This document shows positions 26,295 through 37,393 of a stretch of DNA of 64,000 nt, in pieces. This DNA is from Xenopus tropicalis (lineage: Eukaryota; Chordata; Amphibia; Anura; Pipidae). The stretch's first letter is position 1, and the number at the start of each line of letters is the position of its first letter. The stretch covers positions 111,825,429 to 111,889,428 of the forward strand of contig NC_030684.2 in assembly GCF_000004195.4 (NCBI RefSeq), read 5' to 3'. The notes beneath the pieces are model-generated. The model worked only from the letters and a program-made list of their open reading frames with translations, did no database searches and was not told where the DNA came from. The position numbers and the translations under genes are program-made.

Positions 26295-26741
26295 GGGGGA
26301 TGATTTACTAATCCACAAATCCGAATGAGAAAAATTCGGATTGGAAAACGAACATTTTGCGACTTTTTCGTATTTTTTGCAATTTTTTCGTCGCTGTTAC
26401 GACTTTCCAGTAAATTGTCGCAACTTTTTCGTAACCGGTATGACTTGCGCGAATTGTCGCGACTTTTTCATAGCCATAACAAATTTTGAGAATTGTCGCA
26501 ACTTTTTCATTGCCATTATGCCTTTGGAGAATTGTTGCGACTTTTTCATTGCCATTATAACTTTCGTGAATTGTCGCGACTTTTTCATAGTCATTACGAC
26601 TTTCGCGAATTGTCGCAACTTTCGTATTGAGAGCTCGAAAAAGTCGCGACAATTCGTGAAAAAGTCTCAAAGTACCGATCATTACGAAAAAAAACGCATT
26701 CGGACGCTTTTCAGACGTTCGTGGATTAGTAAATGTGCACC
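26295..26741. mobile_element. GATTTACTAA-end MITE with 39-bp array
   Basis: Inverted ends are GGGGGATGATTTACTAATCC and, on the right, GGATTAGTAAATGTGCACC. A 3-bp duplication CTA is at 26292-26294 and 26742-26744. Between the ends, TTTTTCG-rich arms fold together (AAAATTCGGATTGGAAAACG on the left, a GCATTCGGACGC arm on the right). The same family recurs at 44090-45333 with a TAT duplication. It encodes no protein I recognise. The superfamily is unassigned. Confidence 0.78.
26413..26625 (+). repeat. 39-bp tandem array, about 5.5 copies
   Basis: AATTGTCGCGACTTTTTCAT-like starts recur near 26413, 26453, 26492, 26531, 26570 and 26609, a 39-40 bp period. Since 39 = 3 x 13, both strands stay open (13-residue repeats such as NCRDFFIAITTFA on plus). 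The frames come from the repeat, not from selection for a protein, as far as I can judge. Confidence 0.85.
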
Positions 26742-26744
26742 CTA

Positions 26745-29726
26745 GAGTTACTCTCTGCCTCCCCATAAAACTTTATCTGGTTAGCAAAAGTCAATTGTTA
26801 AGAGGAATCAATTTTTGAGCTGCAGTTGTTTCTGTTCCTGTCAGTTGGAATCCATCTTGTTATCACAGTGGAGTGAATGAAAAGGGAAGGGTGCGCTGGG
26901 TGAGTGGGCTAAGCTACATATTCTTGCTGTGAACATATATGACTAACTTTCCCTTACAATGAAGTTAAAATATATTATGTTTGCTTGGTGCTAGAGAAGG
27001 CTTTTATTGAAGAACATATATTTATTTAGGAATATCTTGCAGTTCAACTCTTTTTGGGGAGGCTAAGCTATCTAAATCTTCATTTATTTCTTCCCATGGC
27101 TGGCATAAGTCTCCACAACCAAAAACCCCATCTGTAATAAGTAGTGAAGTTCTGCCGGGAATAGCATTCAGGATCTGGAGATGAAAAAGGTAGAACAAGG
27201 CAGACTAGATTCATTGTGGACAAATGCAAAGTCATACTGTAGTAGCAAGCAGAACAGAAACAGTTTTAAGCAAATCAATTATAGTGGAAGGAAAAATATA
27301 ATGTTTCAACTATCAACCGATTATCCTAAACCCTCTTCCATTAGCAATTTGCTTAGAGTGATGGGTAGAAACCTTCAGTGTGACCTGTAAAAACACAAAT
27401 TCACATGCTGGGGCTGGACAGAGCTGGGAACTACTGGTGACTGCAGAGGTGTGTGGACATCAAGAAGGGGACCCTGGGCCGACCATTCAGATTATAGAAA
27501 TCTCTACCTTGGGGGATTGACTGGTGTATTCAAAATGGTCTGGGTGCCTGTTTAGTAAAAAAGATCATAATGATTTGGTAAATATTCAGTACAATTCAGT
27601 CAAGAGACCAAAGGGATTGCTTCAGAATTTTCAGTCTACTGTCTACTGTTTTCAGTCTACTGGGATCAACTTGTAGAGTGTTTGGGATGGGTTGACGTTA
27701 TCTTTTTTTTTAACCCACCTTACAGTATAAAACACCCAGAAACTGGGTCCTATATTTCCCATCACTGCACTTTATTCTAGCAGAGATAATTAGCGCATAA
27801 TGCATTTTATGCACCATATTTCTAGGTATGGATTCACAGCAAAACACTGCTTTTCACGATCACTGAATAGTTTCATGAAACTGCTGCAAAATTACATTGT
27901 GAAAATTTTGACCACAACAAAAAAATTATTCCACTGTATTCTGTGCAGGAAAAGTCACCTTGAATAAAAAGTTGCTGCAGAAAAAGTCAATGGGAAAATA
28001 TGCCCAATGACTTGCAAGCGTTTTGCACATTTTCATGACTTTATACAGGGTTTCCTGAATTTTTCAGCAAAGTGTATTAGGACAGATTTGCTCAACACTA
28101 CTGCCTATGTTTATTAATCATTATTGATTATTTCTAAAAGTAAGTTAAATCCCATTAGCCATTCCAGTTTTTTGCAGGTTTACAAGCCCCTGGTAGTATA
28201 AATAAGACTTGCCGAAAGGCTATTGCTTGGCTGCTTGGTGCACAGTGAGTAAATGGTTAAAGTTATGGGCCAAGAGAAGCAGTCCTGCTCATCAGCTCAG
28301 GCACTTAAAGCAAATCATGTAAAGAATAGAAGGCAAAAATCAATGTGCGGGAGTATCTGCCGATATAGGCTGTTGCTTTTTTTCTGCCGTATGTAGGCCT
28401 GCTTTGTCATTCTACACAACCTGAAAAATACAATCTGATGTGCTTATGGTTCAAAGTACATCCTGGCACAACATAAACCTAGGAGAGACAGGAGTGAGGA
28501 CTAAGGGAGGTAGCACTGAGGCTTCTGCCTAAGGTGCCAGGGAGACCAAAACAACTAATGTTCAACCATATCTGAACCCTGACATGTACAGGTCCCAAAA
28601 GGCAGAAATAAATAGTGAAACAATGAAAGGGGTGAGGGTAATAGAACTTGTGATTAAAAATATTGGTGTTTGGGGGTGATAAGGAAGAGGACCTGTACCA
28701 TATTTTTCATATTACTCACACTTGCTTGCTGGTTTCTTCTTGCTTCCTAGTACCTACCCTATATTTTAATGAAATTTCAGATACCATGAAGCAATATAAG
28801 ATGTTATTCAGGCCATTATGTACATTATATGCTATAACAAATTTATTTGCAATCATGCCAAACTGACAGCGGCCCTTCAGACATTTCCCCAGTGACCAGC
28901 CAGAACCCTGTGGATCCTTAGATCGCTGCTCAGTCTTTCTCATTTTTTTTACTCTTCTTGGAACGATACATTCTCCATTATTTACGGAAATTGACACTGC
29001 TCATTTATGTTTCATATGTATATTCTATAACTGCATCAGTGCAAGTAATGTTAACTTAAAGCCATTGACGACTGACATTTCCTGAAAAGAATTTTGCCCG
29101 AGAGAAGAATTATTACTGGATCACCCAAGACCAGTAAGTGAACTGGAAATTGTGCTGTTATTATAAAGAACAAAGGCATTTTTGGCAGTCAGAGCGTAGT
29201 GCAAAATCATGATTTAAGTGCCATTATGCAAACAAAAACCCACGGACAAGCAGGAAACACTAGTCATTATGGTCAAGGCAAGAAAGACTATGTTTGTGAG
29301 GTACAAAGTCAAGAGCATAAGAGTCTGGATTACCTTACCAAGGACAGCCCTTAGTGGCTGTGGCTAAATCTATATTTTCATCCATAACCATGAACTTTGG
29401 GGCCCATTACATTGGTTGCCCTCTGTGCTTCAAAGAAAAGTGATATCGCATTACCCATTATATATTTTTCAGTAGTTGTAAAGTACAATAACTTTCCTTG
29501 GTCCTATGGTACATTTAACGCAATACTTGTCATACAGCTCAAGCCCACCTTAAGTCCAACATTTGGTCAGGGCTCACAGCATATCTAGGACAACAAATAT
29601 GTTTGAATAAGAAGTTTTACAGCAAGAACCTCACAATAATATAGAATGTATTGTCTTTATGAGATTTCTCACTACAAGAACCAGGATAATGATCATCAAG
29701 AGGCCAAAAGAAAGCTAAATGTTACA
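26745..29726. other. intergenic, no gene seen
   Basis: About 3 kb without a supported gene. None of the short open frames resembles a known protein. A degenerate repeat-like phrase near 28.50-28.55 kb (GCTTCTGCCTAAGGTGCC) resembles the one near 34.6 kb. Confidence 0.4.
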
Positions 29727-29734
29727 TTCCTCGT

Positions 29735-30194
29735 CAGTGTCGGACTGGCCCACCAGGATACCAGGAAAACTCCCGGTTGGCCCAGGTGCAAGTGGGCCCT
29801 CCTGCTCCTAACCATTTGGCCTACTTCACGGTCATTCCCTATTTCTGAATGGGAACAAAGAGGAGAAATAGTTGGAAGGATAGATGCTAGCATGTAAATC
29901 AGGGGTGGGCAATCGCGGTCCACCAGTCGATCCCCTGTGGCCTTCTGGTGGACCGCGGCTAAGCCTGCAAATGCAGAAGTAAGGCGCTTTTATGGGGTAT
30001 GCGCATGTACGCTGTGTTGCGTACGTACGCGGGGAGGAGCCAAAGTCAATTGCTACGCAAAAAGGTCTTGGCACCCCTGATGTAAATAAAAGAGACTAGG
30101 AGAATAAAGAGGTTGGGTAAGGTATGGAGGCAAAATAGTTTGGAAAGTGGGCCTAGGGTCTAAGGTTTTCTGGTGGGCCCCTGGTCCGACACTG
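29735..30194. mobile_element. hAT-like element (outer), CAGTGTCGGACTGG family
   Basis: Ends are CAGTGTCGGACTGGCCCACC and GGTGGGCCCCTGGTCCGACACTG (inverse). Flanks TTCCTCGT (29727-29734) and TTCCTGGT (30195-30202) match at 7 of 8, a typical hAT duplication. The element is interrupted by a second hAT-like insertion at 29900-30079. It is noncoding. A solo end of the same family is near 21438. Confidence 0.85.
29900..30079. mobile_element. hAT-like element (nested)
   Basis: 180 bp with ends CAGGGGTGGGCAAT and GGCACCCCTG. It is flanked by a perfect 8-bp duplication ATGTAAAT at 29892-29899 and 30080-30087. It lies wholly inside the element at 29735-30194, so it inserted later. Internal GCGGTCCACC and GGTGGACCGC form a hairpin. 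It is noncoding. Confidence 0.88.
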
Positions 30195-30456
30195 TTCCTG
30201 GTCTCTTTGTCAGTCCTGTTTGACACTGTTAAATGTCATTTTGCCACACAGATACAATACCCCAGAGCTGATTTTGATTAGCAAAATGTAATTGGACCCT
30301 GCGAGCAACAAATATATTAGACGAATATGGGCCACTGATTGTTCAAATCCTAAGTCACAAAGGCGCTGCTCTGCTTTATAACAGATTGTTCAGTAAAGTG
30401 ACACAATAGAATGATTTTATCTCCATTAATTGATTCTTGACAACACCATTACAGTG

Positions 30457-31621
30457 TGTAGGGACCCATAGGGTTAAGCTCCCTATGGTGTTATCCCTTA
30501 TCTTTTCCTTATCTGTGCTGCTATAGGGCAGAGCCCTCTACACTCAGATTACAGTGTTAAGTTGCTCCTAATAGGTTTAGCTCAGGTTGACCACTCCCCT
30601 TGGCAGACTATATAGTGTCTTGCACAAGGAAGTATCTTCCTCTCTGGCTGCTGTTGTCTCAAGGCTTCACGTCATTGAGCCTGGAGGCATAAGGCCCCAG
30701 TAAAGAGTACCACCTATTACTTAAAGGAACAGTAACACCAAAAAATGAAAGTGTATAAAAGTAACTAAAATATAATGTGCTGCTGCCCTGCACTGGTAAA
30801 AGTTGTGTGTTTACTTCAGAAAGTCTACTATAATTTATATAAATAAGCTGCTATGTAGCCATGGGGGCAGCCATTCAAAGGAGAAAAGGCACAGGCACAT
30901 AGCAGATAACAGATAAAACACTATTGTATTCTACAGAACTTTTCTGTTATCTGCAATGTAACCTGTGTCTTTTCTCCTTTTTTCTAGCTTGAATGGCTGC
31001 CCCCGTGGCTACACAGCAGCTTATCATATACATTATAGTAGTGTTCTGTAGCAAATACACCAGTTTTACCAGTGCAGGGCAACAGTGCATTATATTTTTA
31101 TTACTTTAAAGCTCTTTCATTTTTTGGTGTTACTGTTCCTTTAAGTCGGGGACAGGGCCCCGTGAACGAGGTAAAGCCAGAACAGTCAGAACTATTAATA
31201 GCACCCTCTAGAAGTGGTGAAGACAGTCAGATTATCTAGCAAGGGCAGTTAATAGCCCCATCCAGGAGATGTAAAAGGGTTTAGCCTACCCCGGCTCTGT
31301 TGTTGTTCTTTAGGGACCGGTTTTATTAGACACCAGGTACCAGTGTTAGGAGCTCTCCCCTGGACCATAGTCGGCCGGAACACTCCCTACTGAAAGGTCT
31401 TCATCTCAGGTATCAGCTAATCCTCTGTGCATCCTCCAAGAGGGGTATTCTGTTCCTAAAGGTCACCTATGCATTCTCCAATGTGACTAACACCCTATAC
31501 TGCTGTATCTGTGAGTATAAACCCTGCTGCACTATTCTATTGTGTGCCTTGTCAAATAAAGTATCATCCAGTTATTCTGCAAGAGCTCCTGGCGTCCTAT
31601 CACTTATTATATTGCACAACA
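30457..31621 (+). mobile_element. solo LTR, interrupted by a T2 MITE
   Basis: Begins TGTAGGGACCC and ends ATATTGCACAACA, so it has TG...CA ends. Flanks ACAGTG (30451-30456) and CCAGTG (31622-31627) match at 5 of 6. A TATA-like GAGTATAAACC lies at about 31512-31522. An AATAAA at 31555-31560 sits about 60 bp before the 3' end, which is the usual LTR promoter-to-poly(A) order. Without the nested MITE the LTR is about 745 bp. No internal retroviral or gag/pol sequence adjoins it, so it is a solo LTR. Gypsy versus ERV origin cannot be decided. Confidence 0.68.
30721..31144. mobile_element. T2-type TTAA MITE inside the solo LTR
   Basis: 424 bp including TTAA on both sides. Ends are TTAAAGGAACAGTAACACC and GGTGTTACTGTTCCTTTAA, a perfect 19-bp inverted pair. 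The inner sequence matches the copy at 6692-7110 closely (for example GCAGGGCAACAGTGCAT and CTACACAGCAGCTTA). Its perfect ends suggest it is younger than the LTR it interrupts. Confidence 0.9.
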
Positions 31622-31627
31622 CCAGTG

Positions 31628-32338
31628 TGGGTTGTAGTTCAACAACACCATCTAGTCCCTGACCTAGCTCCCATATAGCGGAGGCCCATCCTGGGAAAGG
31701 GGGTTGCATGTAACACATGCTCTAATGTCCAACTAGCCTGGTAATAATACCCCTATTAAGCCAAACAAGTGTTACAAGTGTTTCTTTCTAAACAAGCTAC
31801 CAAGTGGTAGTGGTAACTTCAGCCCTATTATACTAAATATTTTACACTAAATATTTTCGGCTAGAGAAGATAACATGCACAGGTCTCGCATGAGAGAGGG
31901 CTGCCCCTTCAGTCTCTCCTATAAGTCTGGTTCACTCTCAGTCTGGGTCTCTGCTGGAAATAATCTATCTGACATATTATCTCATTTCCAACTCTCTTCA
32001 CTCCACCCAATCCATTTCATTTCAAAGCAATATCAGAAATGAGCTTGGAAAAATACTTAATCTGAATGTCCGACAACCTTCGTGATTAAAGGGGCATCTA
32101 TGTTTCTAAACCGGTCTGAGCTCTGACTGGAGACTGGAAGCCATGAGATTGTACAGCAAACGGACAATGAGCACACAAGTAGGGAAGACACAGAGACCCA
32201 GTTTAAATCTATGATTATACATTAATTTGTTGTCCACGTGTGCAGGAGGATGTATTTTTTTAAGACATAGAAAAGCATTTTGGTTAAGAAGAGATGTCTT
32301 TGCCATAAAGATAATTTCCTAGGTAGCTCCCCAAGGCG
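31628..32338. other. intergenic, no gene seen
   Basis: No supported gene or repeat with ends. Confidence 0.4.
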
Positions 32339-32398
32339 CCACCTTAGTTCCTTAGCCACCTTAGTTCCTTAGCCACCTAAGTTCCTTAGCCACCTTAG
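32339..32398 (+). repeat. 17-bp tandem repeat, 3.5 copies
   Basis: CCACCTTAGTTCCTTAG repeats at 17-bp spacing, with one substitution in the third copy. Confidence 0.92.
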
Positions 32399-34559
32399 AA
32401 AATCAATTAAAGAATAGAAACTATTTGTAGACTTTGCTTTCATCCCCAGTGTCTTGGAAAAAGTCTTACAGTGTCAAAATTGTTCTTCCCATTGAGGCTT
32501 CGTTTGTTGAAAACCTTTAAGGGATTTAGGAATAGTGACCTTTTATACTATTCAAAGAGCTGAGAATTGAGTAAAGATTAGCAAACATGAGTAAGATATA
32601 GGTAGGATTATAAATTCTGCTTCCATTGTACAAAGACAGGTGCAGAAAATGTTTCAGTGACAGAGAATACATAAGACTGATTGCCTAACAAGAGAGGCAG
32701 CAAACCCTGAGTGTCAGGACCTGTGCACGTTCAAACTGGGACCATCTGCTGGGGAGCTGGTATATTTCTCTGTTGGGCCGCTGGAGGCCTTTTGCACTTA
32801 TGAAGTAGTTTGATACATTTCTAGGTTAACTTGTCAGCTGTTAGCAATCAGGGGCATTTTTTCATTGTAAATAATGTTTATTTCCATTTTTCATATCATG
32901 TACAACAATAGCAGTATCTATAATTCATCTTGTTCTCTATGTACACTTTTCATGCATGAAAAACAACTTGTTTTATAGAGCATTGAATTCAACAATGAAA
33001 AATAACGTTACTTTTAGCTCAGTTCGATTTAAAGGTCATACCCAATCAAGGGCTTTTAAATGCCAGCCCTACCTCCTAACAGTTCTTGATCACTGAGCTC
33101 CATATTGGATCGAGGACCTTACTGACTTGGCTCCAACTGATTTCCTGATCCTAATTCCTGAGTGTCCCAATTCTCTTCCCAACCCCATTACTGTCTTCTG
33201 TGTTTGGATTTCTGACCCCTGGCACTTTCCACCTGCCCTGACCTGTTTCATATTTTTTGATTTTGCCTTTGTCTACTACCTGCCATGCACTGAGGCCTAG
33301 TACACAATTTGCCTTTATCTGCCACCTACCTTGACCTGAAGCCTGTTTCTTGACTCCTTAGATAAAACTTACCAGAATGGTTTTCTAAAGAGATTAGGTA
33401 TGGATACAGTCTACCAGATCAAACTTATATATTTCCAATGGAAGATTTAAAAAAAAAGTGTTTGCCTACCTGTTTTTCTCTGCTAACCCCCAGTCTGATG
33501 TTTTGTAACTAGTGGTTCTAACACTTCTATAGCAAGCTCAGTTCATCAGCTGCCACTGGCTGTCTGTAAGGGGGAGAGCAGTGTCTTGGCTAATGAACCA
33601 TGCTGCTATTGCTTGTACTCAATTAAGCAAATGATGCATACAAAGAGCCATGTGGCTCTATATAAGACAGAGTATGGGGAATAACACAGAATTAACTCTG
33701 AATGAGCGACTCTGAAATTAGCCCTAATAGTTAACTATGAACCTTAGCTTTCAAAGGGTTTAAGTAATATATCCACAAAGGGTGCCTTTATGATACATGT
33801 TCCTGGTTATAGAAGTCTACCCATCGTACATAAAAGCATCACTGCTAACAGAGCTGCCAGCCTTGCCTAAGGCATTATCTCTTCCACTGATGCAGGTATA
33901 TGTAACACATGTTATTTACATCTCAAAAAGCTTCCCTGAAAGGGAGATAAAGTATAAGTTTTGTGGAGCATCAAATTAAGTTACATTGGATGCATTTCAG
34001 TAGCCACCTTCTGCAAATGGCACATTCTGAATACACACATGGTATCTTTATCCTAAGCGAAGAGGAAATTCATAACAGATTTCTCCAGAAAATACTATAA
34101 TGAGATACTGTATACAAGAAAATGGTTTCACCTTTTTTTTCTCTGGTTGGGGACGGCACTAGTCCTCTTTGCTCTTTTACAAATATATTCCCGATCTTGG
34201 CGCTTTATTTAATGACAGAGCCTGTTTTTTCCCTCCTTGGTTCAGTTCTGTCCCCCTCTAGTGAGTGAATGTATGTTGTAGTCAATATGCCTCATTCAAT
34301 AGAAAGAACCACACCTAGTTTTCTGGTCCTCTATAGAAAAGACTAGTAAGGTGTATCATATGTACCAGATTGCTACTTTAGTTGGCTCTCATCTTTTAGA
34401 AGTAAGAAACTGTTTTGTTGTGCGCAGACCAGCAGACATAGCATAGCCACCTCACGCCCCCCGTGTTTTGGCACGCATGCGCAGTCCAGGGGGGATGGCG
34501 TGCGATGCGATAGGTCTTTGTCTCCACCGCTAATGACAAGCGGCTGGGGCAATGGCAAA
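32399..34559. other. intergenic, no gene seen
   Basis: About 2.1 kb without a supported gene. A CTGA/CCTGAC-rich stretch at about 33.05-33.36 kb resembles LTR-like text but has no recognisable ends. Confidence 0.4.
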
Positions 34560-34654
34560 GAAGGAGGACTAGGGGTAGAGGCTCCTGCCTGGCATCCCCT
34601 AATCGTTGCGCCTTAGGCAGCTGCCTCTTCTGCCTACCCCTAGTTCCGGCCCTG
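34560..34654 (-). repeat. fragment of a CAGGGCCGGAACTAG-end repeat
   Basis: Read on minus, it starts CAGGGCCGGAACTAGGGGTA then GGCAGAAGAGGCAGC and GCGCAACGATTAGG. This is a family I recognise in form from frog DNA. Related GGTTGCGCCCTAGGCACG text occurs near 39.70 kb. The left boundary is uncertain. Confidence 0.45.
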
Positions 34655-34879
34655 ACACAGAGCTACTTAGTAGTAGCTAACTGCCAAATGTTTTCTGCAC
34701 TAGAGGTCCCAGCAAACCTAGCCCCAGTCCAACTGCACGAAAGGTAGGTGAGAATGGCAGCATCAGGTCAGCCACCTCAGGAGGCAACAGGAATTGCCCT
34801 GACTATAACAACCCTCATATACTTTATAGATCACCTATTTGATGTGCAAGTAGGCGGGCTTTACTTATGTCATTTACTT

Positions 34880-35610
34880 ATAATACACAAGGGCCATAAA
34901 CATCCTGTAAACTATATACTTATAAATGGTGCATAGTGATGTCATCAGTTATAATCGGTGCCTAGTGATGAAATGTCTGTCACATGATTCACTGAAACTA
35001 GTGTATTATAATAATATACCCCCTGTTGTTGTCAAAATCGCGTGATGGTGCTCCTCTCCTCTTCAGCACCGCATCTAAGATGGTGGCAGCTATGGCATGA
35101 TGACACAGGAAATTCGGAATAAATGGATGCCAAAGACCCAGGTTCAATGCCCAAATATTGGTCTTTCCCTGTTAAGTTCCTGGGTGCATTTAAATTGCTA
35201 TTTTGGCTTTATCTATTGGTTCCTGACTTTCTGCTTTGTTCCTGACTATGTTGTTTGACACCTGCTACACTTTTTTGCCTCATTTTGACTAAGAGACTTG
35301 CTTAACCCCTTGGATAACATGTACTGGATTTTTTCCTCCTTGGTCCTGATTTCAGCTCTGGTAAGGGCCATTGGGTAATGGTAGTTATAAAATATAAGGA
35401 TATTTGAAGTCACTTGGGGTTCCATGACCTATACACCCAACAGGGGGGTATATTAATCACTATAGATAAATATAAGCGTTATTATTATATTGTAACATAT
35501 AAAGATATTAGAGGTCACTTTGGAGTTCCATGAACTGTATAAAAAGTGACATAATATCCTTATATTTTATAATAGGGGGTACATTATATGGACCTTCAGT
35601 GTTAAAAACT
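34880..35610 (+). repeat. palindromic dispersed repeat, copy 3 of 4, interrupted
   Basis: Family markers TAATACACAAGGGCCATAAA, CATAGTGATGTCATCAG, GTCACATGATTCACTGAAAC and CCCCCTGTTGT run up to 35029. They resume at about 35389 with AAAATATAAGGATATTTGAA, GTCACTTGGGGTTCCATGAC and the inverse arm TCACTTTGGAGTTCCATGAA. The 359 bases between are foreign to the family. There is extra sequence in the loop. Confidence 0.6.
35030..35388 (+). mobile_element. unclassified 359-bp insertion, LTR-like
   Basis: Breaks the palindromic repeat exactly between CTGTTGT and AAAATATAAGG, which are adjacent in the other copies. It begins TGTCAAAATCGCGTGATGG. It has CTGACTTTCTG and TTCCTGACTATG text and ends GGGTAATGGTAGTTAT. 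GTTGT/GTTAT at the two junctions may be a 5-bp duplication with one mismatch. The TG start fits an LTR, but a clean CA end is absent. Confidence 0.4.
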
Positions 35611-36514
35611 AGGCAAAAATAGCAGTGGCAATTAGTGATGCCACAACTGAGAACAAGATGAAAGGCCAGTAGATCACCATTAATAAATGCCCCCCAGTAA
35701 ATATAAAACCTAAGCAAGTTTGTCATCAAAATTCCAACAATTTGAGCACAGATCCAGCTTTGTTTTTTTCATAAATACACCATTCCTTACAAATGAACTT
35801 CCATCTTGTGACAACATTGTTATGCTATTTCCATGGCAATGCAAATTAGGATCAATTTCATCTCATCTCTCCAGTTGCCTGATGGCATCGTTAAGAATGC
35901 AGGAAATAAAGAAGTCGCTCAGACCCCCAAATGATGATGCCCGTGCATGGTTCCAGGCTTAGTATATGACAGACAATCGTTGCACAGAGAGATATTTCAC
36001 TTCATACACACAATTAGTTTTACTCACAATAACACACGCAGTCCAGCCACCCACGCACGGTTACTCCCACTCACACTGCTCACACTGACATCAACATTAC
36101 TCAGGACTAACTCATCATACTCCTTTTTATTTAGGATATTTAGATCATTGCTTGTGAAACTTTGCAGAAACTATTTCATGGAGGGACTAGGGAAGAGTAA
36201 AAAGTGAGTTGTTGAGGGAAAAAACTGTGTTTTTGCACATCATTTTCATATTGTGCTAAGGTCACACACATTACATTGGGAGTGGGGGGGAAGGTTGACT
36301 CCAACCCCATTAATAACAAGGATAGCAGAATGTGTGGTGAGAAATATGTAGCCTTCAGTGTTTTTGAATCCTCCTGCCCCCTGAGTTTTTAAAATATAAG
36401 CAGCGAAGCCTGCGCTATCACTCTGCTCAGAAAATAGTTAGTGAGCAAAGAAGAGTCATCTGATAATTCTCTGGTCAGTTCTAAGCAGAGCAACATCACA
36501 AGGCTTTCCTTACT
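35611..36514. other. intergenic, no gene seen
   Basis: No supported gene. Short open frames are unconvincing. Confidence 0.4.
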
Positions 36515-36720
36515 TTAGCGTGAAGATACACAGAGCTACTAGTAGCAGCTACTTGTCATGGCTACTAAAATAGACAATGCTGATCATTTACTGATAGTTG
36601 TCTCTCTGTGCGTTTTAGTAGCAGCAATTCTCTGTATTGTCTATAACAGGGTATATTTTGGCGTTTAGTAGCTATGACAAGTAGCAGCTATTAAGTAGCT
36701 CCGTGTGTCTTCATCCTTAA
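36515..36720. mobile_element. TTAA-type MITE, GTAGCAGCTACTTG family
   Basis: 206 bp. The left arm has GAAGATACACAGAGCTACTA, GTAGCAGCTACTTGTCATGG, CTACTAAAA. The right arm is the inverse, ending CCGTGTGTCTTCATCCTTAA. Arms of about 55 bp fold around a small loop with its own AGTAGC-type inverted pair. The right end reads TTAA; the left reads TTAG, perhaps mutated. Confidence 0.7.
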
Positions 36721-37178
36721 TTTTTTTTTACTTGATCTACCAACTGTGTCATGGTGTGACATGAACAGCAGGTGGCGCTGTTGTTTCACATTTCTTATGT
36801 TAGTGGTACAAAAAAAACCTGCTTATATTTTGAAAACTAGAAGGAAATATGTAAACTTCAAAAGTGCTTAGAAGAGCATTTGACATGAATTTGTTTTGAG
36901 GGTTTGTAGAATTGCTCAATATTCAGGCTTTGTAGAAATGCTCAATATGAATTATATGGGGAACCAAACTGAGTGGACTAAATTCAGAGAGGGTTGTACT
37001 TATCTTATATGGAGGGCATTCAGATGAAAAAATGGTTAAAGAACTGCTAATGCTCGATTGAGTTTATTATTATAGGCCATACTGATATTTTTATTGAAAT
37101 CATCATAAATTTAGAGTTGTGAGATGCCAAAAGCCTGAGAACTACAGGAAAGTACCTTAAGCACACCTTTAATATATA
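36721..37178. other. flank of the Tc1 element, no gene seen
   Basis: AT-rich, with no supported gene. TA at 37177-37178 is the left target duplication of the transposon that follows. Confidence 0.5.
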
Positions 37179-37380
37179 CAGTGGAGGAAATAATTATTTG
37201 ACCCCTCACTGATTTTGTAAGTTTGTCCAATGACAAAGAAATGGAACAGTATCATTTCAATGGTAGATTATTTTAACAGTGGCAGATAGCACATCAAAAG
37301 GAAAATCGAAAAAATAACTTTAAATAAAAGATAGCAACTGATTTGCATTTCATTGAGTGAAATAAGTTTTTGAACCCTCT
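37179..37380 (+). repeat. left IR/DR terminal repeat of the Tc1 element
   Basis: Outer direct repeat at 37187-37206, inner at about 37359-37380. Transposase would bind both on the basis of the Sleeping Beauty model. It lies at the 3' side of the transposase gene. Confidence 0.9.
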
Positions 37381-37393
37381 AACAAAAAAAGAC

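Noticed and set aside
26308..26766. Overlapping 134- and 152-codon frames on opposite strands.
   Set aside because: Produced by a 39-bp (13-codon) array within a MITE.
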